Below are positions 9,012 to 16,856 of a DNA stretch of 64,000 nucleotides, piece after piece (position 1 is the first letter of the stretch; every line of letters begins with the position of its first letter). Position numbers and translations under genes: made by a program. Below the pieces are notes generated by a model that saw only the letters and a program-made list of their open reading frames with translations, was not told the DNA's origin and searched no databases. Source of the DNA: Allopusillimonas ginsengisoli (GTDB lineage: Bacteria > Pseudomonadota > Gammaproteobacteria > Burkholderiales > Burkholderiaceae_B); assembly GCF_004153455.1 (NCBI RefSeq), contig NZ_SDQE01000012.1, positions 62,001 to 126,000 of the forward strand, in the 5' to 3' direction.

Positions 9012-9713
9012 ATGATTTTCAAGCAGCTTTTCGACTCCTCTTCGTCAACGTATACCTACCTGCTGGCAACGGCTCACGGAGGGAAGGCCCTGTTGATTGA
9101 TCCTGTTAAAGAGCATATGGATCAGTATCGCCAACTGCTGGCCGAATTGGACGTTGAACTGGTTTACGCGATCGATACGCATACGCATGCAGACCATATC
9201 ACTGCGCTCGGTGATCTGCGCGACATGACGGGATGCATCACGATCATGGGAGACCAGTCCAAGGCGGCCTGCGTATCCCAATACGTCAAGGACGGCGAGC
9301 GGCTGAGTGTGGGTGATATCTGCCTGCAAGCCTTGTACACGCCGGGGCATACCCACGAGTCTTTCTGTTTTGTGCTGAATCCCGACCAGCCTGTAGCGGT
9401 ATTCACCGGCGATGCCTTGTTGATCCGGGGTACAGGCAGAACGGATTTTCAGGGCGGCGATGCGGGGCAGTCGTGGGATTCCATCATGCAAAAGCTCTTT
9501 AGCCTGCCTGATCACACGGTTGTGTATCCAGCGCATGATTACAAGGGCTGTACGTCTTCCACGATCGGCGATGAAAAGCGGCTCAATCCCCGCCTGGCCG
9601 GCAAGACGCGGGAAGAATATATCGAAACGATGAATGCACTGAATTTGCCGTCGCCAAAGATGATGGATGTCGCGGTGCCAGCGAATTTGGCATGTGGGCA
9701 AACGGATCGATGA
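9012..9713 (+). CDS. Persulfide dioxygenase, ETHE1/Blh-like (MBL fold)
   Basis: A 233-residue cytosolic enzyme that oxidises glutathione persulfide to sulfite with O2 using one iron. The ETHE1 pattern is complete: THTHADH near residue 58, PGHTHES near 115, FTGDALLIRGTGRTDFQGG near 136 and YPAHDYKG near 177. The GTGRTDFQ segment separates ETHE1-type enzymes from glyoxalase II. AGGAG lies 7 bases before the ATG. No sulfide:quinone reductase or rhodanese gene is adjacent, so it appears to act as a stand-alone detoxification gene. Confidence 0.92.
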   Translation: MIFKQLFDSSSSTYTYLLATAHGGKALLIDPVKEHMDQYRQLLAELDVELVYAIDTHTHADHITALGDLRDMTGCITIMGDQSKAACVSQYVKDGERLSVGDICLQALYTPGHTHESFCFVLNPDQPVAVFTGDALLIRGTGRTDFQGGDAGQSWDSIMQKLFSLPDHTVVYPAHDYKGCTSSTIGDEKRLNPRLAGKTREEYIETMNALNLPSPKMMDVAVPANLACGQTDR

Positions 9714-9747
9714 GTGTTGTCGGGGCTGGCAGCGGTTTGCGCATGCA

Positions 9748-9801
9748 GCCTGGCCATCGCTGGCCAGGCCTGACCGAACGGCACGGCGCCGTGCGGTCAG
9801 G
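9748..9801. terminator. Two consecutive perfect hairpins between convergent genes
   Basis: The first hairpin has 9-base arms GCCTGGCCA/TGGCCAGGC around a TCGC loop (9748-9769). The second is a nested palindrome with outer arms CCTGACC/GGTCAGG and an inner perfect GCACGGC/GCCGTGC (9769-9801). They separate the persulfide dioxygenase gene from the Nudix gene, whose stop codon lies inside the second arm. Neither is followed by a T-run, so termination would not be of the classic intrinsic type. Confidence 0.5.
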
Positions 9802-10633
9802 CGGCGGCCCGGCCTGTGGGCAGGCGACGCCTGAGGCCGTCGATGATGACGAGTTCGGCTTCGCGTGTGAATGCGTTGGCTTCGACCATGGCCCAGGCCT
9901 GGCCCATGGTAACGAGCCGGAACTCGCTGACTTCGCCGTCCTGGTTTTCGGGTTTGACCGAATCGGGCAGGATGCAATCGCTGACGAGCACGTCCTCAAC
10001 CTGGTATCCCTCCGGGAGACGGCGGTGCATGCGCAGAATCACGCGCAGTGGATCCCTGTTCTGCATGTCCTCCGGCCTGAGGCCGGCCTCTTCGTTGCTT
10101 TCTCGCAACAGCGATATTTCAAGGTCTTCACCGGCGCCCGCAAGGCCGCCAACGAGCGTATCCCACATGTCGGGGTCGGTGGACTTGGTGGCGGAACGGC
10201 GTGCTATCCACAGCCGGCCATCGGGCGCCCAGGCGTTCAGGTGGACCGCCTTGGTCAACAAGCCAAGGGGGCGGACCGCCGCGCGTTCGATGGCGCTGAG
10301 GCGTCGTCCTTCTCCAAAGACATCGAGCAGTTCGTTGCGCCATCCGCGCAAGCAGCCTTTGTCGCGCAACGTGGCGGCGATATTGGCGAGTACGGCTTCC
10401 AGACGCAAGCGTTGGCGCGGCGCGGCGGTGACGTGGACGGCTTCGGGATCGACATGAACGCCGGGCAGTCCATCGACATTCATCGTGGCTTTCGCTGTGA
10501 TCCATCCTGCGACGCGACCGGACACAGTGAGCGGACGCGATCCGCTGGGAGGCAGTTGGTGGATGCGCCTTGCAAGCTGCTGTTGGCGCACGGCCAGCGC
10601 AGGTTCAATTACGTGAAGAGGTACTTCGTTCAT
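9797..10633 (-). CDS. Nudix hydrolase with N-terminal DUF4743-like domain
   Basis: About 278 residues. The Nudix box fits the consensus exactly: G-x5-E-x7-RE-x2-EE-x-G-L in the segment GLAGAGEDLEISLLRESNEE. The 110-residue N-terminal part, with VHLNAWAPDGRLWIARRS before the box, resembles DUF4743 and thiamin pyrophosphokinase-linked Nudix proteins. These hydrolyse nucleoside diphosphate derivatives; the precise substrate is unknown. I chose the ATG at 10633 (MNEVPLH). An in-frame ATG at 10696 would add 21 poorly conserved-looking residues. No convincing ribosome-binding site distinguishes the two. Confidence 0.82.
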   Translation of the reverse strand: MNEVPLHVIEPALAVRQQQLARRIHQLPPSGSRPLTVSGRVAGWITAKATMNVDGLPGVHVDPEAVHVTAAPRQRLRLEAVLANIAATLRDKGCLRGWRNELLDVFGEGRRLSAIERAAVRPLGLLTKAVHLNAWAPDGRLWIARRSATKSTDPDMWDTLVGGLAGAGEDLEISLLRESNEEAGLRPEDMQNRDPLRVILRMHRRLPEGYQVEDVLVSDCILPDSVKPENQDGEVSEFRLVTMGQAWAMVEANAFTREAELVIIDGLRRRLPTGRAAA

Positions 10634-10841
10634 GCCATAATTGTAGTGTATGGCCGAGCGGCCACGCAGATTTTTGCAGCACAAAACACCGTTCATACAA
10701 GCGTTATCAGCCCACGGTGGGTTTGAGTTCGCTATAATTCTGCGGTCTTTAAGTAATTCGAGCAGGCATTTTGCGTTGTGTCATTGTAAGCCTGCCACCC
10801 AATAATTCAGTGCGCTTCCACGTTTTTTTTGGCCCGGTTTT

Positions 10842-10855
10842 TTGACCAGGATCAA
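10842..10855. promoter_or_regulatory. FNR/Anr-like box upstream of the cytochrome oxidase operon
   Basis: TTGAC-CAGG-ATCAA matches the FNR/Anr consensus TTGAT-N4-ATCAA at nine of ten positions. It ends 35 bases before the ctaC start codon. A site so close to the gene would fit anaerobic repression of a low-affinity aerobic oxidase, which is known for FNR-type regulators. No regulator gene is present here. Confidence 0.5.
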
Positions 10856-10890
10856 CGTTTGGCATAAGCACGTCGTATTTCGAGGTCAGC

Positions 10891-12051
10891 ATGAAGAAGT
10901 TGAGATGGTTATCCGGCGCGGGCGCTTTGCTTATGGCAGGCGCTGCGGTGGCGAAGGTCGAGGATATGCCCGGAGGCCCCAGAGTCAATCAGCTCAACCT
11001 CCACGAGGGGGTTACTGAAATTGCCCGCGATATCATGTGGGTGCACTGGATGATGATGATCATCTGTGCAATCATTTTCGTGGGCGTGTTCGGGGTGATG
11101 TTTTATTCCATCATCTACCATCGAAAATCACGCGGTGCCGTTGCCTCGAAGTTTCACGAGCATCTGGGCATTGAAGTTGCCTGGACTGTCATCCCCTTCC
11201 TGATCGTTATCGGCATGGCGCTTCCCGCTACCCGTACGGTCGTGGCCATGAAGGATACCTCCAGCGCAGACCTTACCGTCAAGGTAACGGGTTACCAATG
11301 GAAGTGGGGTTACGAATATCTCGACGGGCCCGCGCAAGGCGTCAAGTTTCTGTCGAACCTGGCTACTCCGCGCGACCAGATCGAAGGCGGGGCGCCTCGC
11401 GGCAATCTCTACCTGATGGAAGTCGACAAGCCTCTGGTTGTGCCGGTCGACAAGAAGGTCCGTATTGTGCTGACCGCCAACGACGTCATCCACTCGTGGA
11501 TGGTGCCTGAGTTCGGCGTCAAGCAAGATGCCATCCCTGGCTTCTTGCGCGATACCTGGTTCCGCGCCGATAAAATCGGCTCCTATCGTGGTCAGTGCGC
11601 CGAGCTCTGCGGCAAGGATCACGCCTTCATGCCCATTGTTGTCGACGTCGTGTCCCAGGAAGACTATGATAAGTGGACAGCCGAGCAGAAAAAGGCATTG
11701 GCTTCCGCTGCCGACGATCCCAACAAGGAATGGACCAAGGATGAGCTGGTTACCCGCGGTGAAAAAATCTACGCCGCCAACTGTGTAGCCTGTCACCAGG
11801 CCAACGGTCAGGGCATTCCGGGCACCTTCCCTGCACTCGACGGCGACGAAAAGTTCGTGCTGGCGCCCAAGAAAGGGCAAATCCTCACCGTGCTCAATGG
11901 CCATCCGGGTACCGCCATGCAGGCATTCCGCGACCAGCTCAATGATGTCGAAATTGCTTCGGTCATTACATATACCCGCAATGCATGGGGCAACGCAGGC
12001 AAGGGGAAAGACCCTGTTGTGCAACCCAAGGATGTCGTCGAGCTGCGTTGA
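10891..12051 (+). CDS. ctaC: Cytochrome c oxidase subunit II with fused cytochrome c domain
   Basis: The 386-residue subunit receives electrons from cytochrome c through the binuclear CuA centre. It shows an N-terminal leader, two membrane helices (roughly residues 47-70 and 90-110) and a periplasmic cupredoxin domain. Trp-rich GYQWKWGYEY is the electron entry region, and CuA ligands lie in VIHSWMVPEF and CAELCGKDHAFM. After a linker a haem c domain follows with CVACH near residue 299 and a later Met (GTAMQAF), giving a caa3-type fusion. It is the first gene of the oxidase operon. Confidence 0.96.
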   Translation: MKKLRWLSGAGALLMAGAAVAKVEDMPGGPRVNQLNLHEGVTEIARDIMWVHWMMMIICAIIFVGVFGVMFYSIIYHRKSRGAVASKFHEHLGIEVAWTVIPFLIVIGMALPATRTVVAMKDTSSADLTVKVTGYQWKWGYEYLDGPAQGVKFLSNLATPRDQIEGGAPRGNLYLMEVDKPLVVPVDKKVRIVLTANDVIHSWMVPEFGVKQDAIPGFLRDTWFRADKIGSYRGQCAELCGKDHAFMPIVVDVVSQEDYDKWTAEQKKALASAADDPNKEWTKDELVTRGEKIYAANCVACHQANGQGIPGTFPALDGDEKFVLAPKKGQILTVLNGHPGTAMQAFRDQLNDVEIASVITYTRNAWGNAGKGKDPVVQPKDVVELR

Positions 12052-12132
12052 TGCGGCAACCTGAAACGAATTTGACTGTCATTTGCCGGGCTGCTCCACG
12101 CAGCAGCCAGGTTGAGTAGGAAGGAGTCCACC

Positions 12133-13746
12133 ATGAGCAGTGTTACTGCCGATCACGTCCCAGCCACCCCGGGGCCCGAAAGCCACGGGCACGATGATCA
12201 TCACCACAAGCCCCACGGCTGGCGGCGCTGGTTGTTTGCCACCAACCACAAAGATATCGGTACGATGTACCTGATCTTTTCGTTCTGCATGCTGCTCGAA
12301 GGCGGCGTGCTGGCCTTGCTGCTGCGCACCGAGCTGTTCTCGCCGGGCTTGCAGTTTTTCCGTCCTGAACTGTTCAACCAGTTCACGACCATGCATGGCC
12401 TGATCATGATTTTCGGCGCAGTCATGCCGGCGTTCGTGGGTTTTGCCAACTGGATGATTCCGCTGCAGATTGGCGCATCCGACATGGCTTTTGCCCGCAT
12501 GAACAACTTCAGCTTCTGGCTGCTGCCCATTGGCGCCACGTTGTTCACGGTGTCATTCTTTGTTCCGGGCGGCGCCAACGCCGCCGGCTGGACGATGTAC
12601 GCGCCGCTGTCCCTGCAGATGGGGCCTGGCATGGACTTCACCATCTTTGCCGTGCACATACTGGGGGCGTCCTCGATCATGGGGGCCATCAACATTATCG
12701 TGACGGTGCTGAACATGCGCGCGCCCGGCATGACAATGATGAAAATGCCGCTGTTTTGCTGGACCTGGCTTATCACTGCCTACCTGCTCATCGCCGTGAT
12801 GCCTGTGCTGGCTGCCGCGGTGACCATGCTGCTCACTGACCGTCACTTCGGCACGTCTTTCTTTAACGCAGCCGGCGGCGGCGATCCGGTTCTGTATCAG
12901 CACGTGTTCTGGTTCTTCGGGCACCCCGAGGTCTACATCATGATTCTGCCGGCATTCGGTATTGTGTCGGCGGTGATTCCAGCCTTTGCCCGCAAGCCGC
13001 TGTTTGGCTACGCTTCCATGGTATACGCCACGGCTGCCATTGCCATCCTGTCTTTCCTGGTATGGGCGCACCACATGTTCGCCACCGGCATGCCGGTGAC
13101 CGGGCAGCTTTACTTCATGTACGCCACCATGCTGATCTCCATTCCTACTGGCGTGAAGGTGTTCAACTGGGTGGCCACCATGTGGCGCGGCTCGCTGACG
13201 TTCGAAACGCCCATGCTGTTTTCGATCGGCTTTATCTTCGTGTTTGTCATCGGCGGGTTCACGGGGTTGATCCTGGCTGTGGCGCCTATCGACATTGCGG
13301 TGCATGACACCTACTACGTGATTGCCCACTTCCATTACGTGATGGTTGCCGGCTCGCTGTTTGCCATGTTCTCCGGCGCCTACTACTGGCTGCCCAAGTG
13401 GACAGGCCGCATGTACGACGAAAAACTGGCCAAGGTGCACTTCTGGTCCAGCATGATTTCGTTCAACCTGACGTTCTTCCCCATGCACTTCCTGGGCCTG
13501 GCCGGCATGCCTCGCCGCTACGCAGATTACTCCGCGCAGTTCACCAACTTCAACGAGATTGCCACGATCGGCGCGTTCTGGTTCGGTTTTTCCCAGCTGA
13601 TATTGCTCTACGTTGCCGTCAAGGCATGGCGCGGCCACGGTGAGCCGGCCCCTGCCAAGCCCTGGGAAGGCGCAACTGGCCTGGAGTGGACTGTGCCTTC
13701 GCCAGCGCCCTTCCACACGTTTGTTGAACCACCGGTTGTGAAATAA
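12133..13746 (+). CDS. ctaD: Cytochrome c oxidase subunit I
   Basis: The 537-residue catalytic subunit holds haem a, haem a3 and CuB and pumps protons. Twelve helices are evident. The low-spin haem ligand region is FNQFTTMHGLIMIFG, the CuB ligand and cross-linked Tyr region is FWFFGHPEVYIMILP, the His pair is in VWAHHMFATG, and the haem a3/a ligands are in AHFHYVMV. The His-rich N-terminal tail (HGHDDHHHKPHG) is common in betaproteobacterial subunits. I start at 12133, where AAGGAG precedes the ATG at ideal spacing, rather than at the TTG at 12112. Confidence 0.96.
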   Translation: MSSVTADHVPATPGPESHGHDDHHHKPHGWRRWLFATNHKDIGTMYLIFSFCMLLEGGVLALLLRTELFSPGLQFFRPELFNQFTTMHGLIMIFGAVMPAFVGFANWMIPLQIGASDMAFARMNNFSFWLLPIGATLFTVSFFVPGGANAAGWTMYAPLSLQMGPGMDFTIFAVHILGASSIMGAINIIVTVLNMRAPGMTMMKMPLFCWTWLITAYLLIAVMPVLAAAVTMLLTDRHFGTSFFNAAGGGDPVLYQHVFWFFGHPEVYIMILPAFGIVSAVIPAFARKPLFGYASMVYATAAIAILSFLVWAHHMFATGMPVTGQLYFMYATMLISIPTGVKVFNWVATMWRGSLTFETPMLFSIGFIFVFVIGGFTGLILAVAPIDIAVHDTYYVIAHFHYVMVAGSLFAMFSGAYYWLPKWTGRMYDEKLAKVHFWSSMISFNLTFFPMHFLGLAGMPRRYADYSAQFTNFNEIATIGAFWFGFSQLILLYVAVKAWRGHGEPAPAKPWEGATGLEWTVPSPAPFHTFVEPPVVK

Positions 13747-13756
13747 GGTAGTGACC

Positions 13757-13867
13757 ATGACACCCGAACAACGCCGGAAGAACCGCTATACGGCCATCGC
13801 ACTGGTAATCCTGGTGATTGCCGTCATGGCATGGGCCTTCTGGCGCGGCTCCTCGCTGGGAGGCTGA
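13757..13867 (+). CDS. Cytochrome oxidase small assembly protein (36 aa)
   Basis: A tiny single-helix membrane protein: charged start MTPEQRRKNRYTAIA, a hydrophobic segment ALVILVIAVMAWAFW, and an RGSSLGG tail. Proteins of this size and pattern sit directly after ctaD in many Burkholderiales oxidase operons and are annotated as cytochrome oxidase small assembly proteins. The start is 10 bases after the ctaD stop codon and the stop is 7 bases before the DUF2970 gene. Confidence 0.75.
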   Translation: MTPEQRRKNRYTAIALVILVIAVMAWAFWRGSSLGG

Positions 13868-13874
13868 GGCAGCC

Positions 13875-14099
13875 ATGGCCGACGACATTAGCCGCCTGGC
13901 GCGCCGCAAGCTCAATTTCTTCCAGACAATGAAAGCGGTCGCCTGGGGGCTGTTTGGGGTGCGCAAGGGCAAAGGTTATTCGGAAGACATAGCCAGCCTG
14001 AACCCACTGCACCTCGTTATTGCGGGTATTATTGCCGCATTGGTTTTTGTTCTGGCGCTGATCGCGGTTGCGCGCGGGCTGATAGGCTATTTGACCTAA
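13875..14099 (+). CDS. DUF2970 membrane protein
   Basis: A 74-residue protein with a basic amphipathic N-terminus (RLARRKLNFFQTMKAVAWGLFGVRKG) and one C-terminal membrane helix (LVIAGIIAALVFVLALIAVA). DUF2970 proteins occur in betaproteobacterial oxidase clusters just before subunit III, as here; their function is unknown. The ATG at 13875 is preferred because upstream in-frame starts would run into the small assembly gene. Confidence 0.85.
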   Translation: MADDISRLARRKLNFFQTMKAVAWGLFGVRKGKGYSEDIASLNPLHLVIAGIIAALVFVLALIAVARGLIGYLT

Positions 14100-14132
14100 T
14101 ATCTTTAATTCAATAATTCGCAGGAGAACACC

Positions 14133-15008
14133 ATGAGTGCAAGTCACTCGGCTCAGGGGAAAGAGGCACCTTACTATTACGTGCCAGCCGATTCAGTACA
14201 CCCGGTCCGGGCAAGCTTTTCCTTGCTGCTCACGCTGCTCGGGGCTGCCTTGTGGATCAACAGCTATGAGGCTGGGTTCTGGCTGTTCATTGTTGGCATC
14301 ATTGGTCTGTTTGTTGTGCTGTATGGCTGGTTCGGTGATGCAATCCGTGAATCAGAAAGCGGCATGAACAGCGTTCGGGTAGACTATTCCTATCGCTGGA
14401 GCATGGCCTGGTTTATTTTCTCGGAAGTCATGTTCTTCAGCGCCTTCTTCGGTGCGCTGTGGTATGCCCGCGAAGTCACAACGCCCTGGCTGAGCGACCT
14501 GGATCACCAGACACTGCTTTGGCCGAACTTCACCGGCGCCTGGCCCAATTTTGGCCCCGCGGGTGTCGTGTCCGAGTTCAAGACCGTTGGTCCGTTCTGG
14601 CTGCCCACGATCAACACGGCGCTGCTGCTGACTTCTGGCCTGACGCTCACGATTTCCCATCACGCATTGCGCGCCGGCAATCGCGGCAAGACCATCTTCT
14701 GGCTGCTGGCGACGGTTGTTCTTGGCTTCACCTTTGTGGCCTGTCAGGCCTACGAGTACTACCACGCCTACACAGAGCTGAACCTGCGCTTTGATTCGGG
14801 CGCGTATGGTTCGCTGTTCTATATGCTCACGGGCTTCCACGGCTTCCACGTTATCCTTGGTGCGACCTTCCTGACGGTGATTCTGATTCGTCTGCTCAAG
14901 GGGCACTTCTCGGCCAACCACCATTTCGGTTTCGAAGGGGCGGCCTGGTACTGGCACTTTGTGGACGTCGTCTGGCTCGGCCTGTACCTGTTTGTATACT
15001 GGTTCTAA
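14133..15008 (+). CDS. ctaE: Cytochrome c oxidase subunit III
   Basis: A 291-residue integral membrane subunit with seven helices that supports proton uptake and stability of the oxidase core. Diagnostic segments are FSEVMFFSAFFGALW, ISHHALRAG, ACQAYEYYHAY and FHGFHVILGATFL, ending with YWHFVDVVWLGLYLFVYWF. CAGGAG precedes the ATG. A strong intrinsic terminator follows, so it is the last gene of the structural operon. Confidence 0.95.
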   Translation: MSASHSAQGKEAPYYYVPADSVHPVRASFSLLLTLLGAALWINSYEAGFWLFIVGIIGLFVVLYGWFGDAIRESESGMNSVRVDYSYRWSMAWFIFSEVMFFSAFFGALWYAREVTTPWLSDLDHQTLLWPNFTGAWPNFGPAGVVSEFKTVGPFWLPTINTALLLTSGLTLTISHHALRAGNRGKTIFWLLATVVLGFTFVACQAYEYYHAYTELNLRFDSGAYGSLFYMLTGFHGFHVILGATFLTVILIRLLKGHFSANHHFGFEGAAWYWHFVDVVWLGLYLFVYWF

Positions 15009-15040
15009 GGCGTTCAGTAGCCTTTTGCAGGTACACGCAT

Positions 15041-15071
15041 AAAAAAGGCTGGCTTTGCCGGCCTTTTTTTT
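15041..15071. terminator. Intrinsic bidirectional terminator between ctaE and the DUF2909 gene
   Basis: An A-run plus GGC...GGC / GCC...GCC stem closes with eight T's on the plus strand, and the matching A-run gives T's on the minus strand. It lies 32 bases after the ctaE stop codon and 5 bases beyond the end of the convergent DUF2909 gene, so it probably serves both. Confidence 0.85.
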
Positions 15072-15076
15072 GGTGT

Positions 15077-15283
15077 CTAGCGGGCAGGAAGCCCGGTGGT
15101 TTCGATCCAGCCCATATGATGGGCGAACAGCACAAACAGGAATAGTGCGATCGACAGGCCAATACGCACAGTGAGGGCGTTGACTGTCCGGTTGGTGCCG
15201 CCCTTGTCGCGCATGAGGTAAACCAGGGCGGAGGCCAGGCTTCCCAAAATACCCAGGAAAGCCAGCACGACGAGAATACGCAT
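15077..15283 (-). CDS. DUF2909 / twin-transmembrane protein
   Basis: A 68-residue protein with two membrane helices (MRILVVLAFLGILGSLASAL and RIGLSIALFLFVLFAHHMG) joined by a short charged loop. This is the two-helix family found beside oxidase genes in betaproteobacteria. GGAGG precedes the ATG. It is transcribed against the oxidase operon, with the shared terminator at its 3' end and the SURF1 gene diverging 36 bases upstream. Function unknown; an assembly role is inferred from context only. Confidence 0.82.
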   Translation of the reverse strand: MRILVVLAFLGILGSLASALVYLMRDKGGTNRTVNALTVRIGLSIALFLFVLFAHHMGWIETTGLPAR

Positions 15284-15319
15284 TATTTGCCTCCGAAAAA
15301 AGCTTGAATTATTGCAGAC

Positions 15320-16189
15320 ATGGTACGCCTACACACGAGTTATCGCACCCTGGCCGCGCTGGTACTCCTGGCGCTGCTGGCGTATGTGTTCGTGTCTCTG
15401 GGAAACTGGCAACTGCGTCGGGCCGCGGAACGCACGGCGATTAGCCAGACGATTGCCCATGGCCGGGCGAGCGCGCCCTTGCATTTGCAGGCCGATACGC
15501 CGGATGGCGCGCTGGTTCCCTGGCGCCCTGCGAGCGCCACGGGTGTCTGGCGCCACGATTTGACGGTGTTGCTGGAGAATCGAAGTTATCGTGGGCAGCC
15601 GGGTTACTGGGTGGCGACGCCGCTGGTGCTGAGTGACGAGCAGGCAGTGTTGGTGCTGCGCGGCTGGTTGCCTCGCTTTACCGGCGATACGGGCCTGCCG
15701 ATTCCGCCAGATGTCCCCGTTCCCGACGAGGTGCAGGAAGTACAAGGTGAGCTGTTGGAACGGGTGCCGCGCCTGTTCGAACTGGCAGGATGGGCGGGTG
15801 GCGGCGAGGTTAAGCTCCCGGCACACTTGCCGCAGGACAACGGGACAGTGCCGATCGTGCAGAATCTGGACCTGACCGACTACGCGGCGGCAACCGGTTT
15901 AAAATTGCTGCCGGCAGTGCTGGCGCAAACGAAGGCGGCACAGCCTGGCAAGATTGACGGCGTTGATCCTGCCGCGCGCGCCAGCATGCGGGATGGCCCC
16001 CACGCACCCGGCGTGGCGGCCGCCTCGCCAGACACACCACCTGCCATGGCGTTCGACTGGCCCGAACCTTCGGTGGACGCCGACCAGAATCGCGGCTACG
16101 CGTTACAGTGGTTCGGCTTTGCCGCCATTGCCGCGATTGCATGGCTATTTATCGCCTGGCGCACCTTGCGTCGGACGCGCAACCCCTGA
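15320..16189 (+). CDS. SURF1-family oxidase assembly protein
   Basis: A 289-residue inner-membrane protein with helices at both ends (residues ~12-29 and ~265-283) and a periplasmic domain between. The N-terminal helix followed by LGNWQLRRAAER and the later NRSYRGQPGYWVATPL and VLVLRGWLPR are SURF1 hallmarks. SURF1 delivers or guards haem a during subunit I maturation. The late insert at residues ~195-255, rich in Ala, Pro and Asp, is longer than in many homologues. It begins the second part of the oxidase cluster, which is devoted to haem A and copper assembly. Confidence 0.9.
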   Translation: MVRLHTSYRTLAALVLLALLAYVFVSLGNWQLRRAAERTAISQTIAHGRASAPLHLQADTPDGALVPWRPASATGVWRHDLTVLLENRSYRGQPGYWVATPLVLSDEQAVLVLRGWLPRFTGDTGLPIPPDVPVPDEVQEVQGELLERVPRLFELAGWAGGGEVKLPAHLPQDNGTVPIVQNLDLTDYAAATGLKLLPAVLAQTKAAQPGKIDGVDPAARASMRDGPHAPGVAAASPDTPPAMAFDWPEPSVDADQNRGYALQWFGFAAIAAIAWLFIAWRTLRRTRNP

Positions 16190-16205
16190 TTTCAAGGATA
16201 TTACT

Positions 16206-16850
16206 GTGCCCAGCACGAATCCCGCACCCCCGGCAGCCGCTCCGCGCAAACGTTCCATGTGGCCGGTTTACCTGATTATCCTGATATGCCTGACGCCTGT
16301 TGTCCTGGCTTTGCTGGCTTACTACGTGCCTTCGCTGGGACTGCGGCCCGAAGGGCATACCAACTATGGTACCTTGCTGCAACCGCAACGCCCGATGCCT
16401 GATAGCAGTGCAATGCCGCTCAAGACACTGGACGGCCAGGCCTTTGATCTGGACAGCCTGCGGGGCAAATGGCTGCTGGTGACGGCCGATGCGGCGGCCT
16501 GCCCCGAGTCCTGCGTGCGCAAGCTGTTCATATTGCGTAACTCGCATGCCAGCCAGGGCAAGAACGTAGAGCGGCTCGCGCGGATCTGGTTCGTGACGGA
16601 TGATGGCAAGGTGCCGGCGGAGGTGCTTGAGGCTTATCGCGGCACCAATATGCTGCGCGTGGATCCGGCCAGGCTCGCCGAGTTTCTTGCGCCGGATGCC
16701 ACACCGCAGGAACGCGACGCGGCGCTCAAGCAACCCATGTGGATCATCGACCCGCTGGGTAACTTGATCATGCGTTATCCAGACGAAGCAGATCCGCTGT
16801 CTGTGCGCGATGACATTTCCAAATTGATACGCAACTCCCGCATAGGCTAG
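16206..16850 (+). CDS. Membrane-anchored thioredoxin-fold protein, SCO-like
   Basis: About 214 residues from a GTG start at 16206 with AAGGAT upstream. One helix (residues ~18-40) anchors a periplasmic domain containing GQAFDLDSLRGKWLLVTAD and then CPESC. The CxxxC spacing is that of SCO copper chaperones, but the rest is divergent and no clear SCO His was identified, so copper binding is uncertain. It lies 16 bases after the SURF1 gene and 6 before ctaA. Such genes are conserved at this place in Burkholderiales, usually as hypothetical or transmembrane proteins. Confidence 0.72.
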   Translation: MPSTNPAPPAAAPRKRSMWPVYLIILICLTPVVLALLAYYVPSLGLRPEGHTNYGTLLQPQRPMPDSSAMPLKTLDGQAFDLDSLRGKWLLVTADAAACPESCVRKLFILRNSHASQGKNVERLARIWFVTDDGKVPAEVLEAYRGTNMLRVDPARLAEFLAPDATPQERDAALKQPMWIIDPLGNLIMRYPDEADPLSVRDDISKLIRNSRIG

Positions 16851-16856
16851 CGCAGC

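Noticed and set aside
10733-10738. Perfect TATAAT upstream of the oxidase operon
   Set aside because: No acceptable -35 hexamer stands 16-18 bases upstream, so I could not support a promoter call, although an extended -10 type cannot be excluded.
12553-13758. Open frame of 401 codons on the minus strand
   Set aside because: Antisense to ctaD with its invariant haem and copper ligands.
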